A DNA stretch of 64,000 nucleotides, taken from positions 67,148,453-67,212,452 of the forward strand of contig CM049311.1 of assembly GCA_026874595.1 (NCBI GenBank), written 5' to 3'. The position numbers and the translations under genes were made by a program. Below, in pieces: positions 12,320 through 22,938 of the stretch. Position 1 is the stretch's first letter. Every line of letters starts with the position of its first letter. This stretch comes from Sipunculus nudus. Taxonomy: Eukaryota; Annelida; Sipuncula; Golfingiida; Sipunculidae. The notes under the pieces were generated by a model, which made no database searches, was not told the origin of the DNA, and saw only the letters and a program-made list of their open reading frames with translations.

Positions 12320-13334
12320 CTGAAGACACAAGTGACTTCTTCAACATCTATGCAGCTTATTATTTTGGGTATTTTAATAGTGCATTATCCGTTTTAATTG
12401 CAACCATATCCTAGTTTTTAAGGTTTACTGGTGGCGATGCCAGGAGCGGAAAACCTTCAACCATGCGCCACGGAACATTAGTTTTTATTCTGCGAGCGAA
12501 CACTATTTACAAGCTTTACATAAACATAACCGAAGACACCATTTTTACATGCACTCACAGCAGTTAGTCTAATGATGCCTGGGAACAATAAAGATGATCT
12601 AAAAAATGTCTAAATGTTTACGATCCACCACCTGAAAGCAATATTTGAAATTTAAGACACTCATCGTGTTTTACTGCTGTCATTAGGGACACAGTCAGGG
12701 AGCCTCGCCTCGGTGAGACATACTTCACCAACCTGTTAAAATTATCGTTCATGTAAGCACCCCGACTTTGAATTAACAGCTTTTGTTCTAATAGGGTCCT
12801 TTCAACGATACAGCTGAATGGACAATACCATTCTATGACCGTATAAAGCACCTGACAAGATTAGAAGTCAAGCATTTCTGGAGAATATGTGGTATTGATG
12901 TTTCACGCGGTGCGCATAACCGAACCAAAGCATAGGAGTAGTTTAAATTGTATGGTCAAACGTATAATTTTAGTTCCCTACGGCTAGTATGTCTTCATTA
13001 TTTTATATATAAGTGAAATAGAAAAGTCGATTTTTATGTTAATGCTAGCATATGTTCAAAGCGTAAATCCTCCATAAATGTTCCGTTGTTTTATCTTAAA
13101 TCCAAACATCTGAGACTCAAAAGTGTTCCTCATTAGACGACCAGCAAACTGAAACTTTTCATTGCTAATAAAAAGAACCTTTGATTATTTTTCCACCTGA
13201 GTGTTAGTGAAATATGTACACTTAACAAAAATTAATCTTAGATTTTGAATCCATGGTATATACCTTATAATGTTTGAGATTTAAAAAAAAATCGTTTCAA
13301 TGGAAGAACAACGCCGTATGCCTTTTTATGCTGA

Positions 13335-13357
13335 TCCTCTCTGTTTCTCTCTCTCTC

Positions 13358-13388
<31 letters not shown>
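13335..13388. repeat. (CT)n microsatellite
   Basis: CT run interrupted by TTCC. A poly-G run follows at 13504-13517. Confidence 0.95.
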
Positions 13389-13392
<4 letters not shown>

Positions 13393-14134
13393 AACATACA
13401 CACGCACATAAACAGGCATGTTTGCCCTCATTCGACTTACTCCCGTAAATGGCTATTACTGATTCCTGTGAAGTACTTATTAGTTCATATTTTTTAATCT
13501 GGGTGGGGGGGGGGGGGCAGATAGGTTATACGCCGACCTTTTCTATAGAAAAAAAAGAGAAATAGAATAATAATATACACAGATTTTGTTTCTTGCATCG
13601 ATTGCTTTAAATCTCTATACTTCTGCACGCAAGAGTTATATATATAAAGTCTTCCAGCACTCCCAGTACACTTGTTAACCTCTTTAACGCCCCCGGTTCA
13701 CGCCAATGACTGTACGGAAACTGCTATGTGAATTTAAACACACGTTATTTGGTCAGCTTTGCCCTCACGTTGAATACGAAACGGTACGTCACATCAGTAT
13801 ATAGAAAGCCATTTGTGAGTGGAAAACATGCTAACGACAAATAATTACCATTTCCCCTCCCGGCGTGGTACGCCTTGGCAAGAGGTACGCAAGAAAAGCT
13901 GTGTAATACCCCAGAGAAGGACTTTAAAGACGCCTTATTAGGACTTTAAAACGCACACACACTTATGCAAAAGCAACAAGCAATGTGACCATTTTATACA
14001 AGAATATTTCGGAAGGTTTAGTTTTCTTATACATTTGGCCATTTTTTTTTATGAGAGATAACGAAGTTATCACTGCTTGTTGTCTTGTGTTAGGATTGAC
14101 TGATTATATCCGTAACCTGCTTCCAAGAATCAAT

Positions 14135-14140
14135 TTTATT
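14135..14140 (-). terminator. Candidate polyadenylation signal of the neuropeptide gene
   Basis: AATAAA on the minus strand lies 239-244 bases past the TGA stop. The stretch between (14141-14378) is AT-rich with no other AATAAA and would be the 3' UTR. Position and strand fit, but there is no transcript end to confirm it. Confidence 0.5.
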
Positions 14141-14378
14141 CTTTTATATTTTATACAATTATTTACAATTTCTGTGAGACCTTAGGGCTGATCGAAAGAA
14201 CTTGTTTTAAATTTGTATCATTTCATCTGTTATATATCATAGTGGACCCAGTGGTTTACAGACAACAAGCCTTCTGATTGCAATCAATTTTCAATAATGT
14301 ACAGATTGGTAACCAGGGGGTTTCCCGTTTCTATGACAAGCGTAACCATGACACGTCACAGTCCGGGTGAGATTTGCT

Positions 14379-15423
14379 TCATAAACACGTACATGGTAAC
14401 CCTAGGTATGGATACTGACAGGTCCATTCGCACCAGTTGTCGTTCGGGGTGGTCCTCCGCTGAAGCTCATTCTCGATGACCTCTCGGTGGGGCATCATTG
14501 GGCGTATGCACAGTTCTACGGAACATCGATCGAACGTGGGACCTTTGAAACCAACGCAGAACTTTTCCACACACAATTCAAGGATGTCATCAAACCCACG
14601 TTTGCGTCGACTTGTGAAGTGTAAATTATCAATCCAGCGTTTACTTGTGTCAATTGCCGGCCCCTCACGTTTTCCAAAGTGAAGTTCATCGACCCATCGT
14701 TTTTGTATTCCCACCGATCCCAGTCCACGGTTTCCGTCAGATCGTTTGCCAAATGTCATCTCATCAACCCATCTCCTAGATCGGCGTTTGCCGGCTGACT
14801 TTTGGGCGGATTTCAAGAAATTGTCCTTTTTCTGAAAACCAAGATCGCTCAGCCAACGTTTGTTTGCACTGTTTTCGATGTCCTTCTTCTGAAACGCCAG
14901 AGAGTCAACCCATCTTTTGTTCTCCTCTTGGTTTAAGTTGCGTCTTTTCGCCCACGCTAAGTTGTCGAGCCACCGTTTTTCATCATTCCCAGTCGGTGTC
15001 GCCACCGGCTTTTCAAGCTGGCTGCCATCTTTATGCACCTCCTTTCCTTTGGCGTCCTTGGCTTTGCTCCGGCGCTGAAAAGCCAAATGGTTAAACCAAC
15101 GTTTGTTCTGAGCTGGATGACGTTTTGCCCAAGCCAGAGAGTCAAGCCAACGCTTATTTTCAGGATGAGGTGATAATTCCTTGTATGTACGTATGTAACA
15201 GCTCCACAAGCACTGGGGCATCGGCTCAGGTTCATCGCAAACTTTATGACACAATTCTTTTACGCGGAGTAAAACTGAATTCAAGGTTCGTTTTCCGGCG
15301 AAGCTCAACGAATCAATCCAACGTTTATCATTTCTTGCCCGTCCATCTTTTTCTTTACATTCCGCATTGGAGCAGTTTGAGCTTGGATATTGTCCGACAA
15401 CTTCAACCACACCACTGGGGTCA
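14379..15423 (-). CDS. Multi-copy W-x-D-x-L-x-F neuropeptide precursor, main (last) exon
   Basis: This exon encodes residues 23-370 of a predicted secreted prohormone that would be cut in the regulated secretory pathway by prohormone convertases. Nine short peptides start with Trp straight after KR or RR (W at residues 58, 115, 132, 174, 194, 213, 241, 266 and 286 of the joined protein) and share W-(V/I/L/F)-(D/N/S)-x-(L/M)-x-(F/W). Copies 1, 7 and 8 are followed by GKR, which predicts C-terminal amidation; the others end in Ala, Gln or Thr-Ser before a basic pair. Fourteen cysteines lie outside the copies, in an N-terminal spacer and a C-terminal tail. The exon begins after a pyrimidine-rich 3' splice site (TTTCTGTCTTTTCAG) and its first base completes a split codon. 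The in-frame GTG at 15410 is not the start. It stops at TGA 14381-14379. That it is a neuropeptide precursor is nearly certain; the family is not one I can name firmly. Aromatic-D-x-L-x-F recalls buccalin or pedal-peptide style repeats, and an annelid precursor I remember as WLD, but the link is unproven. Confidence 0.93.
14382..14597 (-). other. C-terminal eight-cysteine domain of the precursor
   Basis: After an RRKR site, the last 72 residues hold C-x4-C-x10-C-x4-C (residues 307-328), then a 25-residue linker containing an internal Arg-Arg, then C-x3-C-x8-C-x-C to the end. The first half begins Glu-Leu-Cys and ends Cys-Ile-Arg, as the N-terminal module does, so the two look duplicated. An even number of cysteines and no membrane segment fit a secreted disulphide-bonded peptide. 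I do not recognise a named domain. Confidence 0.82.
14610..15320 (-). repeat. Nine-copy peptide array inside the precursor
   Basis: Copies, from the N terminus: 15320-15297 WIDSLSFA (then GKR), 15149-15126 WLDSLAWA, 15098-15075 WFNHLAFQ, 14972-14949 WLDNLAWA, 14912-14889 WVDSLAFQ, 14855-14832 WLSDLGFQ, 14771-14751 WVDEMTF (then GKR), 14696-14676 WVDELHF (then GKR), 14636-14610 WIDNLHFTS. Trp 1 is invariant. Position 3 is Asp in seven copies, position 5 is Leu or Met, and position 7 is Phe or Trp. Spacers are mostly short, acidic or Asn-rich, and end in KR. Copies differ at the third codon base and in spacer length, so they are old divergent copies rather than a recent tandem expansion. Confidence 0.93.
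15198..15251 (-). other. N-terminal cysteine module between peptide copies 1 and 2
   Basis: Residues 81-98 of the joined protein read C-x3-C-x8-C-x3-C, preceded by Lys-Glu-Leu and followed by Tyr-Ile-Arg. This spacing would suit two short helices held by two disulphides. It lies in a 44-residue stretch between the KR after copy 1 and the KR before copy 2, so convertases could release it as a separate cysteine-rich peptide. Two further cysteines (40 and 45, C-x4-C) precede copy 1. Confidence 0.8.
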
Positions 15424-16621
15424 CTGAAAAGACAGAAACTTTACTGTTTAATAATTAATAAAACTCGGTGAAAAGTGCAGTGTAATCCCAAATGAAATAC
15501 GATTTATTTGCGCAATCATACTCTTTATAAAAAATGACAAACGTTATATTTGATGTTGCATATGGAATAGGAGTGACTTTTTGATCATTGATTACTACTT
15601 TCTAAGTTATTTCCTATACTCTGACAGATCAAGTGTCTCCATGGGCAGCTTATTTCCGATCGCTAGTGAAGATTTGCATGACTGTTTAAATTACTTCATT
15701 AAACCATCCATTCGTTGAATGTGCTGTGTTTAAACCTTGACCAGTAATATTCGCTGAAATCAGCATATACTTTCTCGTTGGCATGAAAGTGCTAGAACCA
15801 GGAGCCGATTCAGGATTTAGGGAAAAGGGGTTCCAACCCAGGAGAGCTGTTGAAAAATCTGAAAAAGGTCCACAGGTTCGGAAGAGGGGGTGTCTAGGCC
15901 GTAAAATATTGTAAGAAACCCTTATAAACTGCTGCGGCGGATGAAAAAAGGGGGCTTCGGATCCACTGGACCCCATCCGCTTCTGAGAACAAGCCTCTGC
16001 ATTTTAGAACTGAACACGTTTAGAAATACAACGGCACATTTCCATTTATAACTGCACGTTAAATTTACCCTGGCTGTAATCAGTGGAGACAGACTGTTGT
16101 GAAGATGTTACGTATGTACAAGATTAATTAGATTTCATAAAATGTAATGACACTGCGTGTTATTCTCCCTGGTGTTTGGTTAGGTTCATTGTCTTCACGT
16201 TAGCCTGCGGCCTATAACGAAAAATTCCAAAACTCAACTGGGCAGTTTGTTGTAAGGAGAAAGAAGTGAAAACCAATAGTTATTGCCTAAGGGCACCTCA
16301 ATATACCTGCATATTTTGACTACTAGCTCCATTTTAATGACAAGGTATTACATTCATTCAATGTATTAACCCTACGCAACAGATTGCTTTTCATGTTTGA
16401 GGCAAATACTTCCATGTTTGTACAAATGAAAGCTTGTGACTTTATTTGTTAAGGTGGTATCAATTACACTTTGGTGTCGGTTGTTCATCCATGAAACGGG
16501 TAGCCACCACAAACAAAACCGGAAGTTAAACGATTATCTTCGGTCAGCGGTTGTTAGGTGAGAGTGCTAGCAGCCCCCCGTCCAGCGAAGTAATAGTCCA
16601 AATCAATGCGCATAGCGGAAG

Positions 16622-16646
16622 TGGCGACATTTCACTTTTGTCGCCA
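16622..16646. repeat. 8-bp inverted repeat within the intron
   Basis: TGGCGACA and TGTCGCCA with a 9-base spacer. A GGAAGTGG motif sits immediately before it. Probably a minor structural feature. Confidence 0.6.
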
Positions 16647-18284
16647 TAATGGTTTTGGTTGAAGAGACAACAGTCATGTTGATTTAATCATGTCTTCCTA
16701 ACCCTTGACCATATATACCGTAATGGAGTCAGGACATGTGGTTCAAATAACAGAATAAAGTCAGGGAACACAAAATAGATACAACTGCTCCAGATTCCTA
16801 AAAGGTATTGCTGGGTGCCCACCACGGAACACATATTTCCTTTTATAATATATGCGATAGTCATGGGAGCAATTTTTTGGTGGGCAAAGAGGGACAACCC
16901 CCCCCCCCCCCCACCGGCCAAACATATTTCGACATTATATTAGACATACCCTATTTAAACATGTTAAATTATGAAGATTATGCAATTGTTATGGATTCAA
17001 ATTAGAACATCATTTATATTGTAAAAGGTATTCTTTTTATTATGCTTTTTATAGGGGATAAAACATCGTATGTCATATGGTTAAAAAATTAGATGAAGAT
17101 GCCTCCGTCCTCATCAAATTTCGCCTTTACATCTACCGATAAGACTTGCGTCCTATAGTTAATAAAATAGAGGTCCCGAGGAAAAAACAGCAAGCATGTA
17201 AATTGCTTGTAAATCCTGTGAAGAAACTTGGTTGATTTCATATTTTTACATCCTTTTCGTCCTAGCTTTTAGTTTCTTTTTTTAAACTTTCAGCAAGAGC
17301 CCCCGTAGTTATTTTAGCTGTCTCTTTCACGTTCATTGTCTTGTTTTTTTAAGGCTTGTTCAGTGTTCCCGAAGTTCTACAGATATGTAAGAACGTGACG
17401 TCTCTGTGTCGTCCCGATGTCACCCCTGTGTTACCCGGTTTCACAACCTGCTGATAATTCGACGATACCTCGTTATTGTCCCGACCCCAAAACAAGGGAA
17501 AAGTTTGCGTACCTTAAAAGTTCCCTATATCTTCCCTCAATTCTTGATCTTGCCTCTCCTCTGAATTTACTCCCATGTGTTTCCCGATTTTAACACCGGG
17601 CTGGTGGTGTGGCCCGGCTTCAGATTACACGGCGGTAGTCTGAAACCGATTTTAAATTACCACCCCCCCCCCCCCCCCGGTAACTTGAAATTTGAAATCG
17701 ATTACAGATTCCCCCCGGGGGTATCTTGTGAACGATATCAGTTTCCCCATTAATATTTCAGATAGCCCTTTCATAACAAATGTTTTTATGCAGGTTCGCA
17801 GGTTCCAGATGGGCATCCGAAATGTTAAAATTTCTTAATGTACCTCGGGTTCACAAAAAATCATTTCTCTTTCTCACTGATCGCTCTTCTTCTTACAAAA
17901 GGGATTGTAAAATTCTTTTCTTAGCGTATGCAAGATGCACATAAAGATACGAACCACGCTATAAACACCCTGTTAATTTATTTTTCCTTATACCTCCGCC
18001 GGGCAGTGCGCTTAGATGGTCATAGTTACCTCGTATTTGGTGTGTCAGCATTTCTACTAAAAAATTATCAACGAAGTTGTGGATGGTAGGAAACGCCCAA
18101 GAAACATGTAATAGCATTTGTTACGATTTGGAGGCATTCCTATTCGCCATGATACGCTTTTAATTTCATGGAGTCTTAAACATTGTAAAGTGTCCCAAGG
18201 CCGTAATTGGTCTAGAGACAATTTAGCTGCGATCCTAAAATGAAGCTAGTGAGCCGTATTACTGTGTTTATTTGATAAGGATCC

Positions 18285-18286
<2 letters not shown>

Positions 18287-18351
<65 letters not shown>
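18287..18351. repeat. (TA)n microsatellite in the neuropeptide intron
   Basis: Uninterrupted TA units inside the predicted intron. Confidence 0.95.
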
Positions 18352-18352
<1 letters not shown>

Positions 18353-19383
18353 CATATCTAGTTCTTCACAATTTCAGTTTACTGACCTCTGAATATAAAG
18401 AATATTTATGTAGGAGAATTTTAAATGCTTTGCAACAAAATTTGAATGTCATTGTCATGGTCATTGCCTGATGTCACATGACAACATGCCATCATCTTGA
18501 AACAAAATATGTTTTAAATGTCGCCTGACAGTATATAACTAACTTACTTGTCCTATATGGCCTGACATTACATAACCAGGATCATTAGCTGACTTTCAAG
18601 TGTTACTTGTCCCCGTGCCTTATTTCTATTTTGCTGTATTACTGAGACTCCCCTTTGTTATTTATTATTAATGATCTCTATGCATATTGGCTAAAATCCG
18701 TCAGGGTCACGTGGTATTGTTATGACCTCACTATTCATCAACGTCATGCAATAATTTGGTGTTTGATATTGCTGTCCTATTTCTACCTTGTTAGGGGCGA
18801 CTCTGAGCGAGACAGACCAATAACCTGGATGCAACAGGAGTGATCATCGTTCGGACTTTATAAATAGAAGAAATGATAGGTCTCACGGGGGTTTATCCTC
18901 GGGCACTGGATCGTGTATAACATATACATACAAAGCGTGCTAGGTCGGTCGACGGTCAATGCAACTCACAATTCCTTCATATCAATAATAATCTACATGA
19001 AAATGGATAACATTGCACTTTATGAATACATGCCAGTTATAAAAAATGATAAAAGTGTTCGAAATAAGGTCTTAATATCTCTGTTGTATTTTCTGAACGC
19101 TATTTTGACCATTTAACGCACAAAAAGACACTAACATTTGAAATTGTTCAGCAGAGGGGTTTTTTTTTTGGGGGGGGGGGCATGATTAAATAGGTTTCGG
19201 GAATATAATTACTAACATTAGTTACTATCATTAGATATTGTCCAGCAGAAATACTGTTCATACATTAAGTAAATACTTTCTCTCCAGATCTCCTTTTCTG
19301 GGTTCTAACGTTTACAATTTAACTTGAAAGAGTATTTTTTTTTCCTGGACAGTAAAGGATGTGAGTCGACTTACACTTCTTAC

Positions 19384-19451
19384 AAAAACCATATTGCTAC
19401 TAATACTAAATATAACACTACAGATAATGCTGTACAGAAATTAAATGTCAT
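19384..19451 (-). CDS. Signal-peptide exon of the same neuropeptide precursor (predicted exon 1)
   Basis: ATG at 19451-19449 opens a 22-codon frame, M-T-F-N-F-C-T-A-L-S followed by an unbroken run of Val, Leu, Ala, Ile, Tyr and Trp: a textbook hydrophobic signal sequence (residues about 5-22). The frame meets TAA two codons after the Trp. Before that stop lies a donor, TT|GTAAGA, which leaves two bases of a codon. The downstream exon at 15423 starts with exactly one base needed to complete it, giving Phe and then Asp-Pro-Ser-Gly in frame. The precursor exon is otherwise complete but has no signal peptide, so this exon fills the gap on the same strand. The intron would be 3960 bases. Join 19384-19451 with 14379-15423 for a 370-residue product. 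A tiny upstream frame (ATG GAC ACC CTC TAA) overlaps the start codon as TAATG. RNA evidence is absent, so the join is an inference from phase, strand and content. Confidence 0.72.
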
Positions 19452-19491
19452 TAGAGGGTGTCCATAGGAACCAGAATAATAAGAATAAATC

Positions 19492-19522
<31 letters not shown>

Positions 19523-19559
19523 TATATATATATATATATATAGATATATATATATATAG
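19492..19559. repeat. Interrupted (TA)n just upstream of neuropeptide exon 1
   Basis: TA units with GTATATATTATA and TAGATA breaks, starting about 40 bases before the predicted start codon on the minus strand. It may fall in the 5' UTR or promoter; no start site can be placed. Confidence 0.9.
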
Positions 19560-19658
19560 TTATGTATATCTTGTAAAAGCTAGGATGTTTTGATTATCCT
19601 CTTAAGAATTTTCCTCCTGTGTCTTTCCTGTACGAAGAAGCCTAGCATGAACGTGACG

Positions 19659-19960
19659 GATTTGATGAATGTCAATTGTAGACCCCGTGAAGCAGGAGTA
19701 CTCACCAGGGCTGTCATTTATATCTCATCCCTTCTTCGTTAATTCTTTATCTGCCCCTGGAGTGATACAGATCTACTCACAAGGGTAATGTCCCTAAGAA
19801 CCACTGCCGTCATAGATCTCCATGGATCAAACAAATCAGAGAAAGGGGGCTGTGACTTCACTATGACCTTTACAAAGAGCAATCTGTGTTAATTTTATTA
19901 ATTACATCATTCTTCCATGATGTGACTATTAGAGTCGCCTACGCACAACTGTTGTACTCT
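19659..19960 (+). repeat. Dispersed repeat, copy 1 of an inverted pair
   Basis: From GATTTGATGAATGTCAATTG to CATGGATCAAACAAATCAGAG it closely matches the minus strand of 26788-26598, and more weakly for roughly another 100 bases. It lies just upstream of predicted exon 1 of the neuropeptide gene. No tRNA head, terminal repeats or poly-A tail was seen, so the class is unknown. Confidence 0.6.
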
Positions 19961-20815
19961 GTGTCTATTATATCTGATATAGTTATTCTAATTCAATTAT
20001 GGACCCGGGCCACTTCTATAGGAGTGGGGAGTGATGTTTTATTAACCAAACAGCTAGTGTCTTTGTACAAAGAAAAAAGTTGTACCAGCCTCTCTTACAG
20101 TTTAGCCCTGAGTAATCTGAAATCGTTTTCTGATTACCGACTAGCAGGCCGGTGTCTGATTTCCGGTTTATACTCGCAACCCCCACCATACCCGCACCCT
20201 CTGTTCACGTTACCCATCCCCGCGCTGATCAATCTATAGACTTAGTATCATTATTCCTTGTGCTTTAACCAGCGTCATTGGAGTGAGGATATAATGATCC
20301 CCCCGTCTGTCTGTAAATAAACAATTCAAATATGACGGAGTATATAAAAGGCCGTTATTCATATTTCAATTTAACTGACATTCTAGATCTATAATATCGG
20401 TGTCCTCACTGGATAAGGTTTTGGTCAAACATGGTTGAATTCTATTTTCCATTTAACGACTTATTTAAATTTTGATTGCACCATAACATATATGCGACGC
20501 GATACCTCTAAGATTTTTTTTTCATTTCCACTGACTGATATGGTAGGTGTATGAAAAACATAAGACTTTTTAACTATTCAAAATAACTTTATGGAATATA
20601 CTAAAAATGTAAAAAAAAATTGATTGTTAAAACTATAGACACAAAGTTATAAGTACACGGAATTTACGGATTAATTCCGCATGTTAACCACACTTATTTT
20701 TAGATACATCAATAATTTTTTTCTCTGTTTAACATAAATATCTAAATAGTTTTAAGTAAGCAATTGTTTGCGTGAGGGGTTGTATTCTGAAAGTGTGACC
20801 CCCCGATGAACAGCC

Positions 20816-20816
<1 letters not shown>

Positions 20817-20867
<51 letters not shown>

Positions 20868-20902
20868 GGAACACCCTATCGGCAGTGAACCGACATTCCT
20901 GT

Positions 20903-20989
<87 letters not shown>
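20817..20989. repeat. Two (TA)n runs and an (AG)n run
   Basis: TA 20817-20864, TA 20908-20950, then AG 20951-20989, with AGAG/AAAG remnants to 21020. Confidence 0.95.
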
Positions 20990-20994
<5 letters not shown>

Positions 20995-22928
20995 AGAGAT
21001 GGAGAGAGAGAAAGAAAGCGAATAATAAACGACACTTCAACAACAAAAAGGAGAAACCAAGGGACTGTTCAGGAACTGTCCAGGGACTGTTTACTATTTA
21101 TATATATATATATACATATTAATATGTTTATATATTATATATATTTATATATCCTTGAATATTTGTTTAAAACAAGCGTTCAACAAAATAAATGTAAAGG
21201 TAAAGCTGCTTGGATCTTCTATGTTGAAGCATTTTTCTTTAGTCGCAGCTCATCTGGGTGATGAATGCTACTTTTATCAGCTTATAAGAGCCTGGGGCCA
21301 CAATAAAACATGTCTGTTTCAGCAGCGCATGACTGCATCCAGTCTCATATTTTTTGGGAGGCTTCTTCTTATTAAGGCATTACAAATCCCGTCTGACAGA
21401 GGCGGAATTATCTAAATCATTACGACAACGGTCGCTTTCTTAAGTGTGGAGACGATAAAGCGTGTTTTTTGATTGAGCGATGTCCATATATATCTTAATG
21501 GATAATATTTAGTTATTGCTCGAGGCTAAGAAAGCATGGAGTAAGCCAGGCGTGCTCATTCCGACGGTGAGAAAATGGAGAAATATAGAATAATTGCGCC
21601 CATTGGCTTTGATGTTCATTTATCGGCCCCAAGACAAAGGTTCCTGTTGTCTCCGGGTACAATCAGGGTTCAACCAGTTGGTTCGGTTTAAATGAGGCAT
21701 TCACAGATGTGAGGATTCTATGAAAAATATTTTCGGTCATACGGGAATTTAGTTAAATCTGGAAACTGTTCATGATGCCGAATATCCGTTCTCCACCACA
21801 TAAATCACACATTAAGAAGGAATTACCCACCTAGCCATTATAGCTCACTTTCTTGTCTACGACGAACGTGATCCTGCCGTTTGTTGCCCGTGGCGGAATT
21901 TCAGCTCCGTTTCTAGCAACGTTTCATTGGCAGGAAAATTGTCTACTATTGGAGAGATGAAACATTCCCTGAGTACACTAGCCTTACTTACAAATATGTG
22001 GTACGTTTCACTTTCGTAGTTCCAGAATAACAAACAGGTTTTGCTCGTGTTTTTTTAATGTCATCGGCTGAAAGAGCCTTTTTGCAAGCATTAAATACAA
22101 GTTTAAAAATCCAGAAGCTTCATTATCTGCAACTGCGTTTTTAATGAACATATGGTTAGTTTCATGTCGCCTACTGGCAGCAGTATCTAAATGAACCCGA
22201 TCAGTCTTAATCATTATCCCATTAAAAAGACTTTTTATGTAGTATCTTAAATATATGATTCTGAAACTTGTCAGGTACATTTTTATTTATCATTACTTAT
22301 GCACTCTCATAGACCATCAATGACAATTTTGACTCTCATACGAGCAACCCATATCGTCATAGAGTGAATTAATTATTACATTTTCCTGTCATTGAGTGTA
22401 TTTCGTGCACGAGAAAATGTTTCGAGAATTAAATCAGGTCCCTTCTTCCTTTGTATAATCCATTTGAAGATAACTTTCATTTAAGGGGGTGTATAAAGAT
22501 ATATTTACAGTATTAGTAAATTTTAAAATAAGTTTCTTTGCAAAAAAGAATATTAAAAGTATTAATAACAACATTCAAAAATCTTACATCTTCAGTAGGC
22601 CAGTGAGGTAAAGGGTTTCGGCGTAAATCTGTTAAGGGGAAAGGTAGGTTATGAGCAACGCTATGTACAGTTTTTCATTGGAGAAAGTTAATCGCTTAGT
22701 GCAGGCGTAATATGAAGGGTTTAGGATCAAGAAGAATGGTAGCATAGACCTCGCTATCGACAGACGTCAGACTCTACATAACAAGGCCCGGAGGCCAAAA
22801 GGTTTATGTCGTGTATTTATGTTGCATTCACTGGCAGTTTAAATCACTGACGCGGCCTCATCCACATGAGCGCCATTTTGTGTTTACTTCTGGACTGATA
22901 GCTGGTATTCCCCATGTCATCCGGCGGT

Positions 22929-22938
22929 ATCACGTGAT
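22929..22938. promoter_or_regulatory. 10-bp palindrome with CACGTG
   Basis: ATCACGTGAT lies in a locally GC-richer stretch (22840-22980) that also holds CGGCGG and CCGGCCCCC. It is 3.5 kb upstream of predicted neuropeptide exon 1, so a role there is possible but unsupported. Confidence 0.22.

Larger units (their letters stand above)
11131..14134. other. No gene seen; downstream of the neuropeptide gene
   Basis: AT-rich sequence with TA and CT microsatellites and a poly-G run. No frame longer than 77 codons and no recognisable motif. Confidence 0.6.
15424..19383 (-). other. Predicted phase-2 intron of the neuropeptide gene
   Basis: It runs from GTAAGAAGTGTAAG at the 5' end to a pyrimidine-rich TTTCTGTCTTTTCAG at the 3' end. 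It contains a poly-C/G run near 16900 and another near 17665, a (TA)n block at 18287-18351, a small hairpin at 16622-16646, and several short open frames on both strands with no recognisable protein. No other convincing exon was seen inside. An alternative donor, GTAAGT, lies 11 bases into the intron, but using it would include an in-frame TAA. Confidence 0.65.

Noticed and set aside
15408-15410. GTG as the start of the 343-codon neuropeptide frame.
   Set aside because: Non-ATG, no signal peptide follows, and the frame continues upstream to a clear 3' splice site.
14476-15427. Several frames of 68-100 codons on the plus strand, and two more in another minus frame (14516-14752, 14957-15235), opposite or overlapping the neuropeptide exon.
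   Set aside because: They are shadows of the repeated coding sequence and show no motifs of their own.
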